Positions 16,569 through 25,749 of a DNA stretch of 64,000 nt are shown here, piece by piece (position 1 is the stretch's first letter; each line of letters starts with the position of its first letter). The translations under genes and the position numbers were made by a program. The stretch is from positions 139,304 to 203,303 of the forward strand of contig NZ_JAPQNS010000014.1 of the NCBI RefSeq assembly GCF_028867935.1, given 5' to 3'. Below the pieces are notes generated by a model. The model saw only the letters and a list, made by a program, of their open reading frames with translations. It was not told where the DNA came from and ran no database searches. The stretch is from Flavobacterium sp. SUN052 (GTDB lineage: Bacteria; Bacteroidota; Bacteroidia; Flavobacteriales; Flavobacteriaceae).

Positions 16569-18425
16569 TTATCCCAGACGTTGCCCTTTTTGCTTCTTAG
16601 GCTTTTTAGCCTTCGCTTCTTCCAGCACTGGTTTTGGTGTGGCCATCTTTTGCTGTTTAGCTGGTTTGGGGGTTTCTACCCGTTGAGCGGCAGCTTGCCT
16701 GACCTCGTCCTTTGGCTGTATGGTTTTCTTACCCCCTGCCCCGTCTCCTTTGAGTTGGTGAACGGGCTTGGCCAAGTCCTGGGCGGTCTTCTGATCGACG
16801 GTTTGCTTGATGACGTTGTCAGGAATTTTTGCGAACGTCAACGACCGTTTGGCGGCTGACACCTGCACGTATGCGTTAAAAGTCTGACCATTGTTGCTGG
16901 TCATGCCTTCAAGTTTGATGGCGCGCCCCTGTTCCAGATTCTTCTGCTGTGGCTTGGTAAGCGTGACTCCTTTGATGGTTTGTGGGATGTGTAATCGCTC
17001 GGCCCGAAGCACGGTCAGGCTCCGGGTTTCCTTGTCGACACCGACATAGCCAGCGAACTGTTTACCCGTCATTTTATCGGTGAGTTCGACCCGTTTTCCC
17101 ATCTCACCAGCCTTCTCCAGATTCTGTTTATCTCGGGTGGTCAGTTCATACCCCAAAAATTCTTTTGGTAGCAACAGTTGCTTCCGCTCCGGCTGAATGC
17201 CGATGATCGGCCCTTTGTCGGGGGTGTTGACAATGTACAACTTGCCCGATATCTGAAAGGGTTTGCCTTCCTCACCCGTCTGAGTAAGTTTCATGAGTCC
17301 CGTCTTTCGGCCATTCAGCAGGTCGTCCAACTGTCCGGCTTTTTCTAAATCGGGACGGGTAATACCAATCTTCTCGAATTGGTCGGATACATCGGACCAC
17401 TGGTAGCGTGTTGGCCGACTACTGGCAACGGGCGACTCTACGCCCGGCGTGATCGTTTCTTTCATGGTTACTGCCTGGGTTTGTTGATTGGTGATTGATT
17501 GAGAAGGATAGGATAGATTAGGTTCGTTGGCTAATTGGCTCGGATTTGACTGAACCTGCCTGCCCGATTGTTTATCTGGTGGCTCTTCCTTCCTACGGGC
17601 GATGTCGTAAGGTTCCGGGTTTGTCTGTGCTTGTCCTGCTGTTTGCGGCTGGTTCGGAGTTAGCGGGGCAATCCAGTCGCTAACGGTCTGGCGCACCCGT
17701 TGCCAGCGCGTTGGGGAAGGGCCGGACTCCTGAAGCAGTTGATAGGATTTTTCGGAAGCGACGTTTGCGGCTGGCGTGGTGTCCGGTGTTTGTTTTTGCT
17801 GTTCGCCCCGAGCAACCTGTATGGTTAATTCTTTGTGCTGACGCTCCAGATCACTAATGAATCGGTTCATTTGCTCATGGTTGAGCCGGGCGTTGTGCAG
17901 GAAGTTGGCCAGAAACCCGCCGTTGATGTCTAAATGCAGCGTTACAGGACTTATCTCGCTTCTTGGTGCTGAGCGATCAGATGGGGAGGGTAGCGTCCCA
18001 TGTGTTGGCGGTGTTTCTGCTGAACGGGTACCGATACCAGGCGTATTAACTACATCAATTCGGTACGTCTGTTTAGGGTCAACGAAGGCAAGCGGCAGCC
18101 CTTTTACGTTCTCATGCACGTCCCACAGGTATTCCGTCAGCTTCTTCTGATCGGACTCATTGGCTAAGGGCGTTTTTACTTCAATCAGTTTAGCCAGGTC
18201 TTTCTGGCGTAATGACTCATCGTAGAGACACTTGGTAATTTCCTCGTCGGATAGTATCCCGTCGTTTTCAAGATAACCCCGCAACTCCTCGTATTCGGCT
18301 GGTAGAACGAGTTGGTATTGTTGAGTCTCCAACTGCTCGAACACCTGCTGACGAAGCGACTCGTCAGGCTGATTCTGTCCGTTCATGGTTTGAGCTATGG
18401 TTTCGTCGGGTTTGGGAGAATCCAT
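16569..18425 (-). CDS. DUF3945/DUF4099-type protein (longer paralogue)
   Basis: The 618-residue product has an acidic N-terminal part with helical segments (residues 1-110), a long low-complexity linker rich in Q, P, S and T (about 130-330), a DUF3945 region (about 345-530) with LLNGRKTGLMKLTQ, GKLYIVNTPDKGPIIGI, EFLGYELTTRDKQNLEKAGE and YVGVDKETRSLTVLRAER, and a lysine-rich C-terminus (EAKAKKPKKQKGQRLG). It is the first gene of the run 18425-13427. A -7-like TAATTTTG lies at 18448-18455 on the minus strand, 23 bp before the start. Two adjacent paralogues sharing the same domain suggest duplication followed by divergence of the N-terminal parts. Function unknown. Confidence 0.75.
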   Translation of the reverse strand: MDSPKPDETIAQTMNGQNQPDESLRQQVFEQLETQQYQLVLPAEYEELRGYLENDGILSDEEITKCLYDESLRQKDLAKLIEVKTPLANESDQKKLTEYLWDVHENVKGLPLAFVDPKQTYRIDVVNTPGIGTRSAETPPTHGTLPSPSDRSAPRSEISPVTLHLDINGGFLANFLHNARLNHEQMNRFISDLERQHKELTIQVARGEQQKQTPDTTPAANVASEKSYQLLQESGPSPTRWQRVRQTVSDWIAPLTPNQPQTAGQAQTNPEPYDIARRKEEPPDKQSGRQVQSNPSQLANEPNLSYPSQSITNQQTQAVTMKETITPGVESPVASSRPTRYQWSDVSDQFEKIGITRPDLEKAGQLDDLLNGRKTGLMKLTQTGEEGKPFQISGKLYIVNTPDKGPIIGIQPERKQLLLPKEFLGYELTTRDKQNLEKAGEMGKRVELTDKMTGKQFAGYVGVDKETRSLTVLRAERLHIPQTIKGVTLTKPQQKNLEQGRAIKLEGMTSNNGQTFNAYVQVSAAKRSLTFAKIPDNVIKQTVDQKTAQDLAKPVHQLKGDGAGGKKTIQPKDEVRQAAAQRVETPKPAKQQKMATPKPVLEEAKAKKPKKQKGQRLG

Positions 18426-18508
18426 ATATAATTCGTGTTGTTTCAGGCAAAATTATTGTTTTCATCTAATTTGTATCTAATATTATAAAAAATTATTTAT
18501 TATACATA
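18426..18508. promoter_or_regulatory. AT-rich divergent promoter region
   Basis: This 83-bp gap separates the minus-strand DUF3945 operon from the plus-strand M23 peptidase gene. On the minus strand TAATTTTG (18448-18455) matches the -7 consensus, but no clear -33 TTG is at the right spacing. On the plus strand no perfect match is seen. Confidence 0.4.
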
Positions 18509-19330
18509 TTGAAAGGTTTTTTCAAACCCCTCTTCGCTCTGTGGATTAGTGCGACGATTAGTAGCAATCCGCTTGTTGCACAGGTAATATTCTCCGATTC
18601 CGGCAAACCGGCTTCGCAAGCCGACACGGTGACGAGCATGAACAGGCCAAATCAGCCAGCGTTCACCGTCTCCTGCTTCGACTCAACAGCAAAACCCACT
18701 TACCGGGAATCAATAAGAAGCCAGCGCGCGTACAGTCGGATAGACTCTCTGTTGGGACAAGCAGCCGACTCATTATTTAGGGAGATTGAACAGCGCGAGC
18801 GGGCTGCTCAGGGTTCAACGTCGGGCCGGCCCGCCGAGCGGTTACAGTTCGTACCAGCTATACCGCCGATACGCTTCGTTTCCTGGCAGGACTACCAGAT
18901 TAGCAGTCGGTTTGGCTGGCGATTGCATCCAATTGGCGGTGATATGCGACTGCATAACGGATTGGATTTGCCGCAACCGGCGGGTACACCCGTTTATGCC
19001 ACGGCCAACGGCGTGGTTAAATGGACGAATTGGCAACCCGATGGTTTGGGATTGAGCCTCTGTATCGAACACCCGACCGGTTATCAGACCATTTACGGCC
19101 ATCTGTCAACGACTTCAGTACGGCAGGGAGAGAAAGTGCGCCGGGGTGCGCTCATTGGGCGGGTAGGCAGTACGGGCCGGTCGACCGGGCCGCATCTGCA
19201 CTATACGATATTTTACCGAGGCAAACCTGTTGACCCGGCACAGTATTGTTTCTTGTGGGTAAAGCTGGCCCGGACCGGGTGGCTACGGTTGGCCGGGCCA
19301 GAAACACTACCTATCCGAAGGGCAGAGTAG
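18509..19330 (+). CDS. Secreted M23-family peptidoglycan endopeptidase
   Basis: The frame uses a TTG start at 18509, chosen because it gives a proper signal peptide (KGFFKPLFALWISATISSNP, cleavage near VAQ); the next ATG would lose it. The M23 (LytM) domain covers about residues 130-250 of 273: SSRFGWRLHPIGGDMRLHNG with HNGLDLP (zinc ligands His and Asp), then GRSTGPHLHYTIFYRGKPVD with the HLH ligand motif. All three zinc-ligand positions are present, so it should cleave peptide cross-links. Its place in the mobilisation block suggests a role in opening the cell wall for the transfer apparatus, as lytic enzymes do in other T4SS loci (inference). Confidence 0.85.
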   Translation: MKGFFKPLFALWISATISSNPLVAQVIFSDSGKPASQADTVTSMNRPNQPAFTVSCFDSTAKPTYRESIRSQRAYSRIDSLLGQAADSLFREIEQRERAAQGSTSGRPAERLQFVPAIPPIRFVSWQDYQISSRFGWRLHPIGGDMRLHNGLDLPQPAGTPVYATANGVVKWTNWQPDGLGLSLCIEHPTGYQTIYGHLSTTSVRQGEKVRRGALIGRVGSTGRSTGPHLHYTIFYRGKPVDPAQYCFLWVKLARTGWLRLAGPETLPIRRAE

Positions 19331-19357
19331 CGCAAAGATGGTGAGCGGTAGCGATAG

Positions 19358-19735
19358 CTATTTTGCCTCTATCTTCTGTAAATCATCGTACAACTGATGA
19401 ATCAACGCCAACCGCTCCGCTTCCCGCTGGTCGTGGATTTTCTGGCGTTTCGCCTGCTCATTCGTAAACATCGGTACGTTAGCATCTTCCTCCGCGTCGG
19501 GATTGTACAGCCATTCGTAGTTCACTTTGTGCCGCCTGATAAAATAGAGCGCGATGAGCGTAAACATCTCCCGCGAGACCTTCAGGCCATTCTCTAAGCG
19601 GTAAATCAAGTTCTGAGTTGTGTTGAACTCATTCGCCAAATCCTGCTGACTCATGTTCAAATGGTCGCGAATCTTAGCCAAACGCCGGGCTATAAGTGCT
19701 GCATAGGCATCGTTCTCTTTCTCAAACTGTTCCAT
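19358..19735 (-). CDS. XRE-family helix-turn-helix regulator
   Basis: The 125-residue protein has an N-terminal helix and an HTH_XRE domain at about residues 13-70 (RLAKIRDHLNMSQQDLANEF, then NTTQNLIYRLENGLKVSREM). Its C-terminal half is helical and charged (NVPMFTNEQAKRQKIHDQRE, AERLALIHQLYDDLQ), probably a dimerisation coil. It is 21 bp upstream of the coupling-protein stop on the same strand, i.e. it is transcribed after the coupling-protein gene. A palindrome at 21896-21918 ahead of that gene is a candidate operator. It may control the mobilisation genes (inference). Confidence 0.85.
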   Translation of the reverse strand: MEQFEKENDAYAALIARRLAKIRDHLNMSQQDLANEFNTTQNLIYRLENGLKVSREMFTLIALYFIRRHKVNYEWLYNPDAEEDANVPMFTNEQAKRQKIHDQREAERLALIHQLYDDLQKIEAK

Positions 19736-19756
19736 TATTTGTATTCAATAGGTTGG

Positions 19757-21829
19757 TTAATCATCACGGTCCGCCGATGCGGATGGTTGTAGGTTTTCAA
19801 CTAAGTGTTTGAGGGCCGGGTCATTACTGATCCGCTCAATCTCGGTTTGAATTAACAGAGAAATATCCTTTTTTACCGTGTTAAAGTTAGCTTCCAGCAT
19901 ATAACTTAGCTGTTGGTCAGTAATTTGCGAAAATTCCGCGCCGGGTGGAATTGGTTTTATAGTCGCCAACTCAGCAACCATTGTCGGCTCTACAACCAAC
20001 CGGGCATGAAAAATCTTCTGCTTAATGGTCTCGTCAAAATTGTCTGCAACGGCCCCGACAAAATGCCCTTGCGACAGGTTTGAGATCTTGGATTCTGGAA
20101 TGACCGAATCCATATTCTCCGAAATCGACAGATTTGTATCCCGTTCTGTAAAGGAAAGCGAATGCCGAATCTGCTTGTTTTTCCCAAATCGGCTCGCCAT
20201 GGTTTTGGCGGTTTCGCCCAGGACCTGCCCGGAGAACACGTTGCCGATGGTATTGAAAATCGTAGTAGCCTCTTTATCGCCGTAATCCCGTTTAAGCTGG
20301 CTCAAGTCCTGTAGCCCCAGGCAAGTGGACACTTTATTGCTACGCGCCGTGGCAATCAGATTGTCCAATCCCCGGAAATAAATAGTCGGCAACTCATCAA
20401 TGATAATAGAGGATTTCAGCCGCCCTTTCTTATTGACCAGCTTGATGAGCCGGGCGTTGAACAACCCCAACGCGGCTCCATATACCTCCTGCCGTTCTGG
20501 GTTATTGCCGACGCACAGCACTTTCGGATCATCGGGATTATTGATGTCTAAGCTAAAATCGTTTCCAGTCATTACCCAGTAGAGGGCGGGGCTGGAAAGC
20601 CGGGCTAACGGAATCCGGGCCGATGCAATTTGCCCCTCCAACTGGTCATACGCTTCATTGCGGAGTGCGCTGGAAAATGGTTTGAGCAGATTTTCAATCT
20701 CCGGCTCCGATTGCAGGATCGGAAACAGTTCGCGGTACTCGGCCCCGGCAAACTCAATAACGTGTGGGAATGTGCAGTATCGTTGGCCATCGTCTGCCTT
20801 GCCTTGCTGACTCAGGCTCCGCAACCGACGCTCATCGTACTTTTTCAAATACCAGATGACCGCCGACAAAAAGTTCATCGGCGACTCGACGAAGAAATCG
20901 CCCTGCTTCTGAATCCAGGATTTATTGAGGTTCAGTAAAATCGTCCGGGCCGCTTCCTGAGCATCAATAATGTCGGTCATTAGTTCGGGCATCAACGGGT
21001 TACAGCGGTTCGAGCGTCGTGGGTCATCGAAATTTATGACATAGAACGTTGGCATCCGTTTAAACGCCTTTCGGTTTTTTTGCAGGTAGTGGTAGGCGAT
21101 GTTCGAGAGATCGGGGAATTTGTAGTCGTAGATGTACATCGTGAACCCCTTTTCCAAGTGCTGCCGGATAAAGTTGTTGACCACCGCAAACGACTTACCG
21201 GAGCCGGGTGTACCCATGACGAGCGTAGCCCGGAATGGATTGACGACATTTACCCAGCCCCGGCGCGATTTCTTTTTGACCTGGTACTCGGTCGGGATGT
21301 TGATGGAGTATTCGTTCTCCATCAGTTGTGCTTCCTGCTCAAACGATTCGTTTTCGTCATTGAAGGCATCCCCACCAATATGTACGCTGAGTATCTGGTT
21401 GGCGTAGCTACCCGCCCGAATCAGCAGAAGATACCCCAAAATCGTTGTCAGGAAATACGCTCCGTTACGTATCTCAGCCGACAGCCAGGCAAGCCGTAAC
21501 AGTTGACCGTTCAACAGTAGCAGCATGGCCCCACCAATGCCGACCCACCCCACGTTTGACCAGGTTACGTCTAATTTCTTCCGGGTTTTGTTGCCAAATG
21601 TCCAGATGCCTAACAACAGCAAGGCCGCCAACTTGGAATAAAGCGGGTGGGAAAATAAGTGGGTCGCTCGGTCTATGCTCAGAATGAACCTGTCGAGCAA
21701 GCCGAAACTAAAGCCGATACGGGCCAGTGTGTCATAGCAGAAAAAATAGAGATGAAACCCGATGAGGGCTAATGACATAAACAGGAGCATATTCAATATC
21801 CCCCGGTATTCTTTGTCCTGAGCATCCAT
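19757..21829 (-). CDS. VirD4/TraG-like conjugative coupling ATPase
   Basis: The 690-residue protein has four N-terminal membrane segments (about 12-38, 62-78, 92-115, 122-142), then a RecA-like ATPase with Walker A GTPGSGKS (206-213) and Walker B SSIIIDEL (473-480, D478/E479). Motifs typical of type IV coupling proteins follow, including LIATARSNKVSTCLGLQDLS. It links the relaxase-DNA complex to the secretion channel at the inner membrane and fuels DNA transfer. In Bacteroidetes elements this gene usually sits next to the relaxase and MobC genes, as here (relaxase start 1.5 kb upstream on the same strand). Length and motifs are complete. Confidence 0.92.
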   Translation of the reverse strand: MDAQDKEYRGILNMLLFMSLALIGFHLYFFCYDTLARIGFSFGLLDRFILSIDRATHLFSHPLYSKLAALLLLGIWTFGNKTRKKLDVTWSNVGWVGIGGAMLLLLNGQLLRLAWLSAEIRNGAYFLTTILGYLLLIRAGSYANQILSVHIGGDAFNDENESFEQEAQLMENEYSINIPTEYQVKKKSRRGWVNVVNPFRATLVMGTPGSGKSFAVVNNFIRQHLEKGFTMYIYDYKFPDLSNIAYHYLQKNRKAFKRMPTFYVINFDDPRRSNRCNPLMPELMTDIIDAQEAARTILLNLNKSWIQKQGDFFVESPMNFLSAVIWYLKKYDERRLRSLSQQGKADDGQRYCTFPHVIEFAGAEYRELFPILQSEPEIENLLKPFSSALRNEAYDQLEGQIASARIPLARLSSPALYWVMTGNDFSLDINNPDDPKVLCVGNNPERQEVYGAALGLFNARLIKLVNKKGRLKSSIIIDELPTIYFRGLDNLIATARSNKVSTCLGLQDLSQLKRDYGDKEATTIFNTIGNVFSGQVLGETAKTMASRFGKNKQIRHSLSFTERDTNLSISENMDSVIPESKISNLSQGHFVGAVADNFDETIKQKIFHARLVVEPTMVAELATIKPIPPGAEFSQITDQQLSYMLEANFNTVKKDISLLIQTEIERISNDPALKHLVENLQPSASADRDD

Positions 21830-21895
21830 GAAACGTCAGCTTATCGATTAATTAGGCCGCCAGCACCTTTTCGACGTGCCCGTGCCTTTCCAATC

Positions 21896-21918
21896 GCTAA
21901 TATATGAGATATATTAGC
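21896..21918. promoter_or_regulatory. 10-bp palindrome upstream of the coupling-protein gene
   Basis: GCTAATATAT (21896-21905), loop GAG, ATATATTAGC (21909-21918): a perfect 10-bp inverted repeat in the 175-bp gap between relaxase and coupling-protein genes. The half-site ATATATTAGC recurs at 26481-26490 ahead of the first DUF4134 gene. It could be an operator for the nearby XRE protein. The rest of the gap (21830-22004) is AT-rich with no gene. Confidence 0.5.
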
Positions 21919-22004
21919 CCGTTTTACTTTATGCCCTATTTACGTTTTTGAACAATGTTTGGATTATCCCTCAAAGTAATTCATATAAATAATATATTAA
22001 TTAC

Positions 22005-23351
22005 TCAAAGACGTGGCCCTTTTATACGAAGATTTTTTTTCGGCTTCTTCGGTTTTTTTATCAGCGATACTTTCTGTTCATCCTCTCCCCTACCCTCTTT
22101 AAGCGGGTGTGGGGTTAAGGAGCTAACTTCTTCGGGCTTTGTTTTAATAGCAACCTCTTGTGGTGTAGTAGAAAGAAGCAGTGTCTGGGGCAACTGCGGC
22201 TGACGCTGTTTCTGAGCGGTCAATGTTCTGGCCAGGTCTGAATCGGCAGGTGATGTTGAACGGAATGTTTGCCCTTCGATCCGGTTTATTTGTTGCTGGC
22301 TGGCGGTCTCCCTTTCCTGAACTGGTTTACGGACGATATTTTCGACAAAACGAGTTAGCAGAGTCTGACGACAGAATGGTGTTCCCAACTCGTTTTCCTG
22401 GGCAACCAACCCCGCCCGTTCCTGCACGTAGAGGTAAACACCTCCCCTATCGCTAACCTGAATACCTGCCTGCTGTAAGGTTATTTTGTACTCTGATTCT
22501 GTCAGGCACTCATACCGGCTCAGTCGTTGCCCAATGACGGTTGCCATAGTTTCGCATCCTTTCCTATGCCGTTTTGCCTGAGTCCCGAATAATTCGGCAA
22601 GCCGCTTATTGGTCGGCTTACCTATCAGACTGCTGGCCCTTACCGGCCGGGTCAAGGTTTCCGACTTTTCTCTTGCCTGAAATGTCACTCCCGTTTTACC
22701 CCGTCCTGCCATTTCTTTCATCACCACATTTTGCAGAAGCATGTATTGGCGAAAACTCTCGACCGAACCGAACGTAAATGTTTCTAAGGCTTGCTGTATC
22801 ACCTTACCAATGCTGGGTGGGTTGGTTTCTCGCCGGACTTCTTCACCTTCCGTAGCCTTCTCTACTAGCTGTTGGTGAAGCCCCTGTTCAGCCCGAAGCA
22901 AGTCGTGTTTTTGCTCAATGTCCTTACGAATGTTATTCAGCCGATTTTTGATAAATCTATCGCAGATCTTGTGGCCGTTGGCATCAACGGCCACCGATAC
23001 AATATGAATGTGTGGATGTTCGGTATCATCATGCCGGTACATCAGGTAGGGCTGCCGACCATAACCGGCTCCGGTCATTACCTCGCTTCCGATCTGGCGC
23101 AACTTGTCGATCGAGATTGATTCCGTCGGGTGAAACGCGATAGCCAGATGCAGCGATGGCTTGGCAACCATCGGGTTCAACCGGGTCATTTGCTCCAGCA
23201 GTTGTAGCCGAAACTGAGGGTACTTTTCAGCCTTTAACTGGTCGGGATAATTCTCGATGTGTATGCGTTCGGCCTGTCCCTCTTCCACTTTTTGTTCATT
23301 GTAGCGCACCGCCCCGGCTACCTCTTTGCCCGTCAAGATTCGTATAACCAT
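22005..23351 (-). CDS. Relaxase (MobB/MOBP-like mobilisation nuclease)
   Basis: The 448-residue protein carries an N-terminal relaxase domain (about 1-200). The metal-binding histidine cluster reads RHDDTEHPHIHIVSV (H107, H112, H114, H116), and a tyrosine near the N-terminus (YNEQK, Y17) is a candidate nucleophile. It should nick oriT, stay covalently on the 5' end and lead the strand into the recipient. The C-terminal 200 residues are low in conserved features, with a polybasic end (KKPKKPKKNLRIKGPRL). The start at 23351 overlaps the MobC gene by 19 bp, a normal relaxosome arrangement indicating translational coupling. Confidence 0.9.
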   Translation of the reverse strand: MVIRILTGKEVAGAVRYNEQKVEEGQAERIHIENYPDQLKAEKYPQFRLQLLEQMTRLNPMVAKPSLHLAIAFHPTESISIDKLRQIGSEVMTGAGYGRQPYLMYRHDDTEHPHIHIVSVAVDANGHKICDRFIKNRLNNIRKDIEQKHDLLRAEQGLHQQLVEKATEGEEVRRETNPPSIGKVIQQALETFTFGSVESFRQYMLLQNVVMKEMAGRGKTGVTFQAREKSETLTRPVRASSLIGKPTNKRLAELFGTQAKRHRKGCETMATVIGQRLSRYECLTESEYKITLQQAGIQVSDRGGVYLYVQERAGLVAQENELGTPFCRQTLLTRFVENIVRKPVQERETASQQQINRIEGQTFRSTSPADSDLARTLTAQKQRQPQLPQTLLLSTTPQEVAIKTKPEEVSSLTPHPLKEGRGEDEQKVSLIKKPKKPKKNLRIKGPRL

Positions 23352-23785
23352 TGCGAAATCCTGGTTAGTGTTTCCTGAATAGCGGCCAGTTCCATTGCTA
23401 TTGACTTCGTAATTTCAGCCGCTTCTCTCTCGTCTTTTTTTGAAAGTTGCCTCCCTATTTCTTCTAACTGCCGACCTCTATCCTGTAGATTAATTAAAAT
23501 AGTCAGCAGTATCTCGTTCGTTTTTGTGGGCGTGATTGCCCTTCCGTTTAGCAGCTTTTGCTTTAGGTAGCCAGCAAAGGATAACTTCTTGCCAGCCCTT
23601 GCTCGTCCATACTCCGCCTTTAGTTGCTCGCTTTCCCCATCAGTGACCCAACAGTTCAGCTTTATGCTGGCTCTGTCCTGTTCCTCTTTGGGCGGTCGCC
23701 CTCCTCTGTTTATTGTTGATTTTTGTCTTTCCACCCCGCGTGTGTGCGCTCTGGCGCAATTTGATTCACAACGTTCTTTCATCCG
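23333..23785 (-). CDS. MobC-like relaxosome accessory protein
   Basis: I prefer the internal ATG at 23785 (150 residues, MKERCESNCARAHTRGVERQ); an upstream ATG at 23836 is open and would add 17 residues. The core has a ribbon-helix-helix-like segment (RASIKLNCWVTDGESEQLKA, then ARAGKKLSFAGYLKQKLLNG) and a C-terminal helical region (ILINLQDRGRQLEEIGRQLS), typical of MobC/MbeC proteins that bind oriT and help the relaxase melt it. The 3' end overlaps the relaxase start by 19 bp. Confidence 0.82.
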   Translation of the reverse strand, partial: RMKERCESNCARAHTRGVERQKSTINRGGRPPKEEQDRASIKLNCWVTDGESEQLKAEYGRARAGKKLSFAGYLKQKLLNGRAITPTKTNEILLTILINLQDRGRQLEEIGRQLSKKDEREAAEITKSIAMELAAIQETLTRISQWLYES

Positions 23786-23836
23786 CTTGTGCAAAAGTGA
23801 GATGAAAGCAGGGGTTTTGCGGGTAGCAAAACACAT

Positions 23837-24494
23837 CTTGCCTATCTTTAAAACGTGATTGTTTCCTTAGGCAAGTGACCGTTGCAAAGTTGAGTCCTCA
23901 AATTTGATTTACCAAATCTTGTAGCTCCACGTTCACACAGCCTTGTTTGTAACAAGTTATGTATATTCTCGTTCTAGTTTAATCCATACATAATCACCTT
24001 ATCTAAGTAGAGTAATTCCCAATCGTACACTTCTCACCTCTTTCTTAAATACTTGTCTATCAGATTATTAAGTTTATTATTTTACCATAAAATCATAGTA
24101 AAATAAAGCCATAGTGCTAAATAAGATTTTCCAGGCAAGCCCTAAACGTTTATCATAAAGCGATAATACGATAACCTATTATTGCAGCATTGCTATGTTG
24201 CAAATTTATAACTTTAAAAATTTATATTATTACAATACGATTATAATTAAATAATATAATTTTATTGCAATATGTTTTTATTTTTTTAAGTAAGTAAAGT
24301 ATTTATATATTAAATTAAATAATTACTTATTTAATTTTTGTTTTAATAAGTATAGTAGTAAGTGTTTTATTACTGTATTTATTTATTATTTTTCTTAGTG
24401 TATATTGTATTTATTAAAGAAGATAGTTAGTATCTAACTGACTTATTGCTTATTTCCCATAAAATTGTACTAGCGAAACAAACTCCAGTGAATA
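23837..24494. other. AT-rich intergenic region, candidate oriT/origin or tra promoter zone
   Basis: This 658-bp stretch separates the minus-strand mob genes from the plus-strand transfer operon and holds no gene I can support. From about 24180 to 24440 it is almost entirely A and T. Small dyads are visible: CTTGTT-TGT-AACAAG (about 23942-23956), TATTTTAC/GTAAAATA (about 24077-24106) and AGTTAG-TAT-CTAACT (about 24425-24439). The position next to MobC and relaxase suits an oriT, and the composition suits a melting region or long leader of the tra operon. No iterons were seen. Confidence 0.5.
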
Positions 24495-25205
24495 ATGGCA
24501 AAACTGATATCCGTATGTACGCAGAAGGGGGGGGTGGGAAAAACGACCCTCACGATGCTGCTGGCTACCTATTACCACACAACAATGGGTAAGCCCGTCA
24601 CAGTCATTGACGCAGACTTTCCTCAGCACTCCTTCGATGCAACACGCCGGTCAGAACTGGCCAGCGTTCAGAATGACGAAGAATTACAAAGCTTGTACGT
24701 CACTCTATACCCGGAGGTGAATCGGGAGATGTACAAGGTGTACCGGGGGTCATTGGAAGAACTCGCGATGTTTCTGGCGGGGTTGAAAGAGAAGGGAGAC
24801 GATGAGTTAGTCTTCATTGATATGCCGGGTTCAATGAACGTGAAAGGCTTCGACCGGGTCGCATCTCAGTTGGACTATATCATTCTTCCAATGGAAGCCG
24901 ACAAGATGACGTTTACGGCAGGCTTGCAGACGCTTGACTTGTTCGACAAGTTCCGGGAAGCCAAAGGAGCCGACTACAAGCTGTTTATGCTTTGGAACAA
25001 ATACAAAAAGTCGGAAAACCCAAGCTTGATGGACGGCATCGAAACAATTGTTCGGGAGCGTGGGAATGTCCAAATCCTGAAATGTCGAATTACCGACTCC
25101 GTTTCCTGGAAACGCGAACGCTCCACCTTGTTTCCTAGCGACAAAATCAAAGCATTAGCTGATGAGTTGACAAAAGAACTTACGATCAACCAATCTGTAG
25201 CCTAA
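24495..25205 (+). CDS. ParA-family ATPase of conjugation operon (TraA-like)
   Basis: The 236-residue product has a deviant Walker A motif (QKGGVGKTT, residues 11-19), the ParA switch aspartate region (VIDADFPQHS) and Walker B-like LVFIDMPGS. In Bacteroidetes conjugative elements such as CTnDOT the first tra gene is a ParA-like TraA, and this gene heads the operon. It may position the transfer machinery or the element DNA; a plasmid-partition role is the alternative, but no ParB follows. The next gene starts 4 bp after its stop. Confidence 0.85.
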   Translation: MAKLISVCTQKGGVGKTTLTMLLATYYHTTMGKPVTVIDADFPQHSFDATRRSELASVQNDEELQSLYVTLYPEVNREMYKVYRGSLEELAMFLAGLKEKGDDELVFIDMPGSMNVKGFDRVASQLDYIILPMEADKMTFTAGLQTLDLFDKFREAKGADYKLFMLWNKYKKSENPSLMDGIETIVRERGNVQILKCRITDSVSWKRERSTLFPSDKIKALADELTKELTINQSVA

Positions 25206-25209
25206 CAAC

Positions 25210-25749
25210 ATGGCAAAAACTACTAAAAAATTAGACGAGTCGTCACTCCGGGCTATGGCCACGTTGGCCACGTCGTCATCAGACCTGAGCAAATTACAGG
25301 AAAACTTCGGGTGGAATACCGCCGAAATAAAAGAGGAGCCGCCAGCCGTGGCAACGGCAGTGGAAGAAGCGCCTGAACCAACTCCGGTTGTTGATACGGT
25401 AGAGTCAGTTTCGGAAGAAATAGTGGCTCCCACAGTCGATGTACCCGTTAAAGCATCAAAGGAGTCGGTTATTGGTGGGGCATCCGAAAAGAAGATTGAG
25501 AAATATACCAACAGCTACCTCCAACCGATCAAGGGGTTTGAGCGGCCGACGAAAGTGGCCTACATATCAAAGCGGTCGCATTCGCATATCACGTTTTTAC
25601 AACGGTACGCTGAATTGACAGGGAGTAAAGTTTCGTTACAGGAAATCATGGAAAACATATTTCGGCAGCACTTCACTGAACACCGGGCCGAAATGGACAC
25701 CATGCGAACCACGTTAGAACAAAAAGAAGCACAACTACGCGAATGGTAA
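25210..25749 (+). CDS. DUF3408-type conjugation protein (TraB-like)
   Basis: The 179-residue protein has an acidic, disordered N-terminal half rich in V, E, P and T (residues 30-95), then a compact DUF3408 domain (about 98-165: TNSYLQPIKGFERPTKVAYI, SKRSHSHITFLQRYAELTGS, KVSLQEIMENIFRQHF) that looks like a ribbon-helix-helix DNA-binding fold. In CTn-type operons this family follows TraA. It overlaps the next gene by 7 bp. Its exact role in transfer is not established. Confidence 0.75.
   Translation: MAKTTKKLDESSLRAMATLATSSSDLSKLQENFGWNTAEIKEEPPAVATAVEEAPEPTPVVDTVESVSEEIVAPTVDVPVKASKESVIGGASEKKIEKYTNSYLQPIKGFERPTKVAYISKRSHSHITFLQRYAELTGSKVSLQEIMENIFRQHFTEHRAEMDTMRTTLEQKEAQLREW

Noticed and set aside
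24495..25205. Plasmid partition ParA
   Set aside because: No ParB or parS-like repeats follow, and it heads a transfer operon where a ParA-like TraA is normal; kept only as an alternative.
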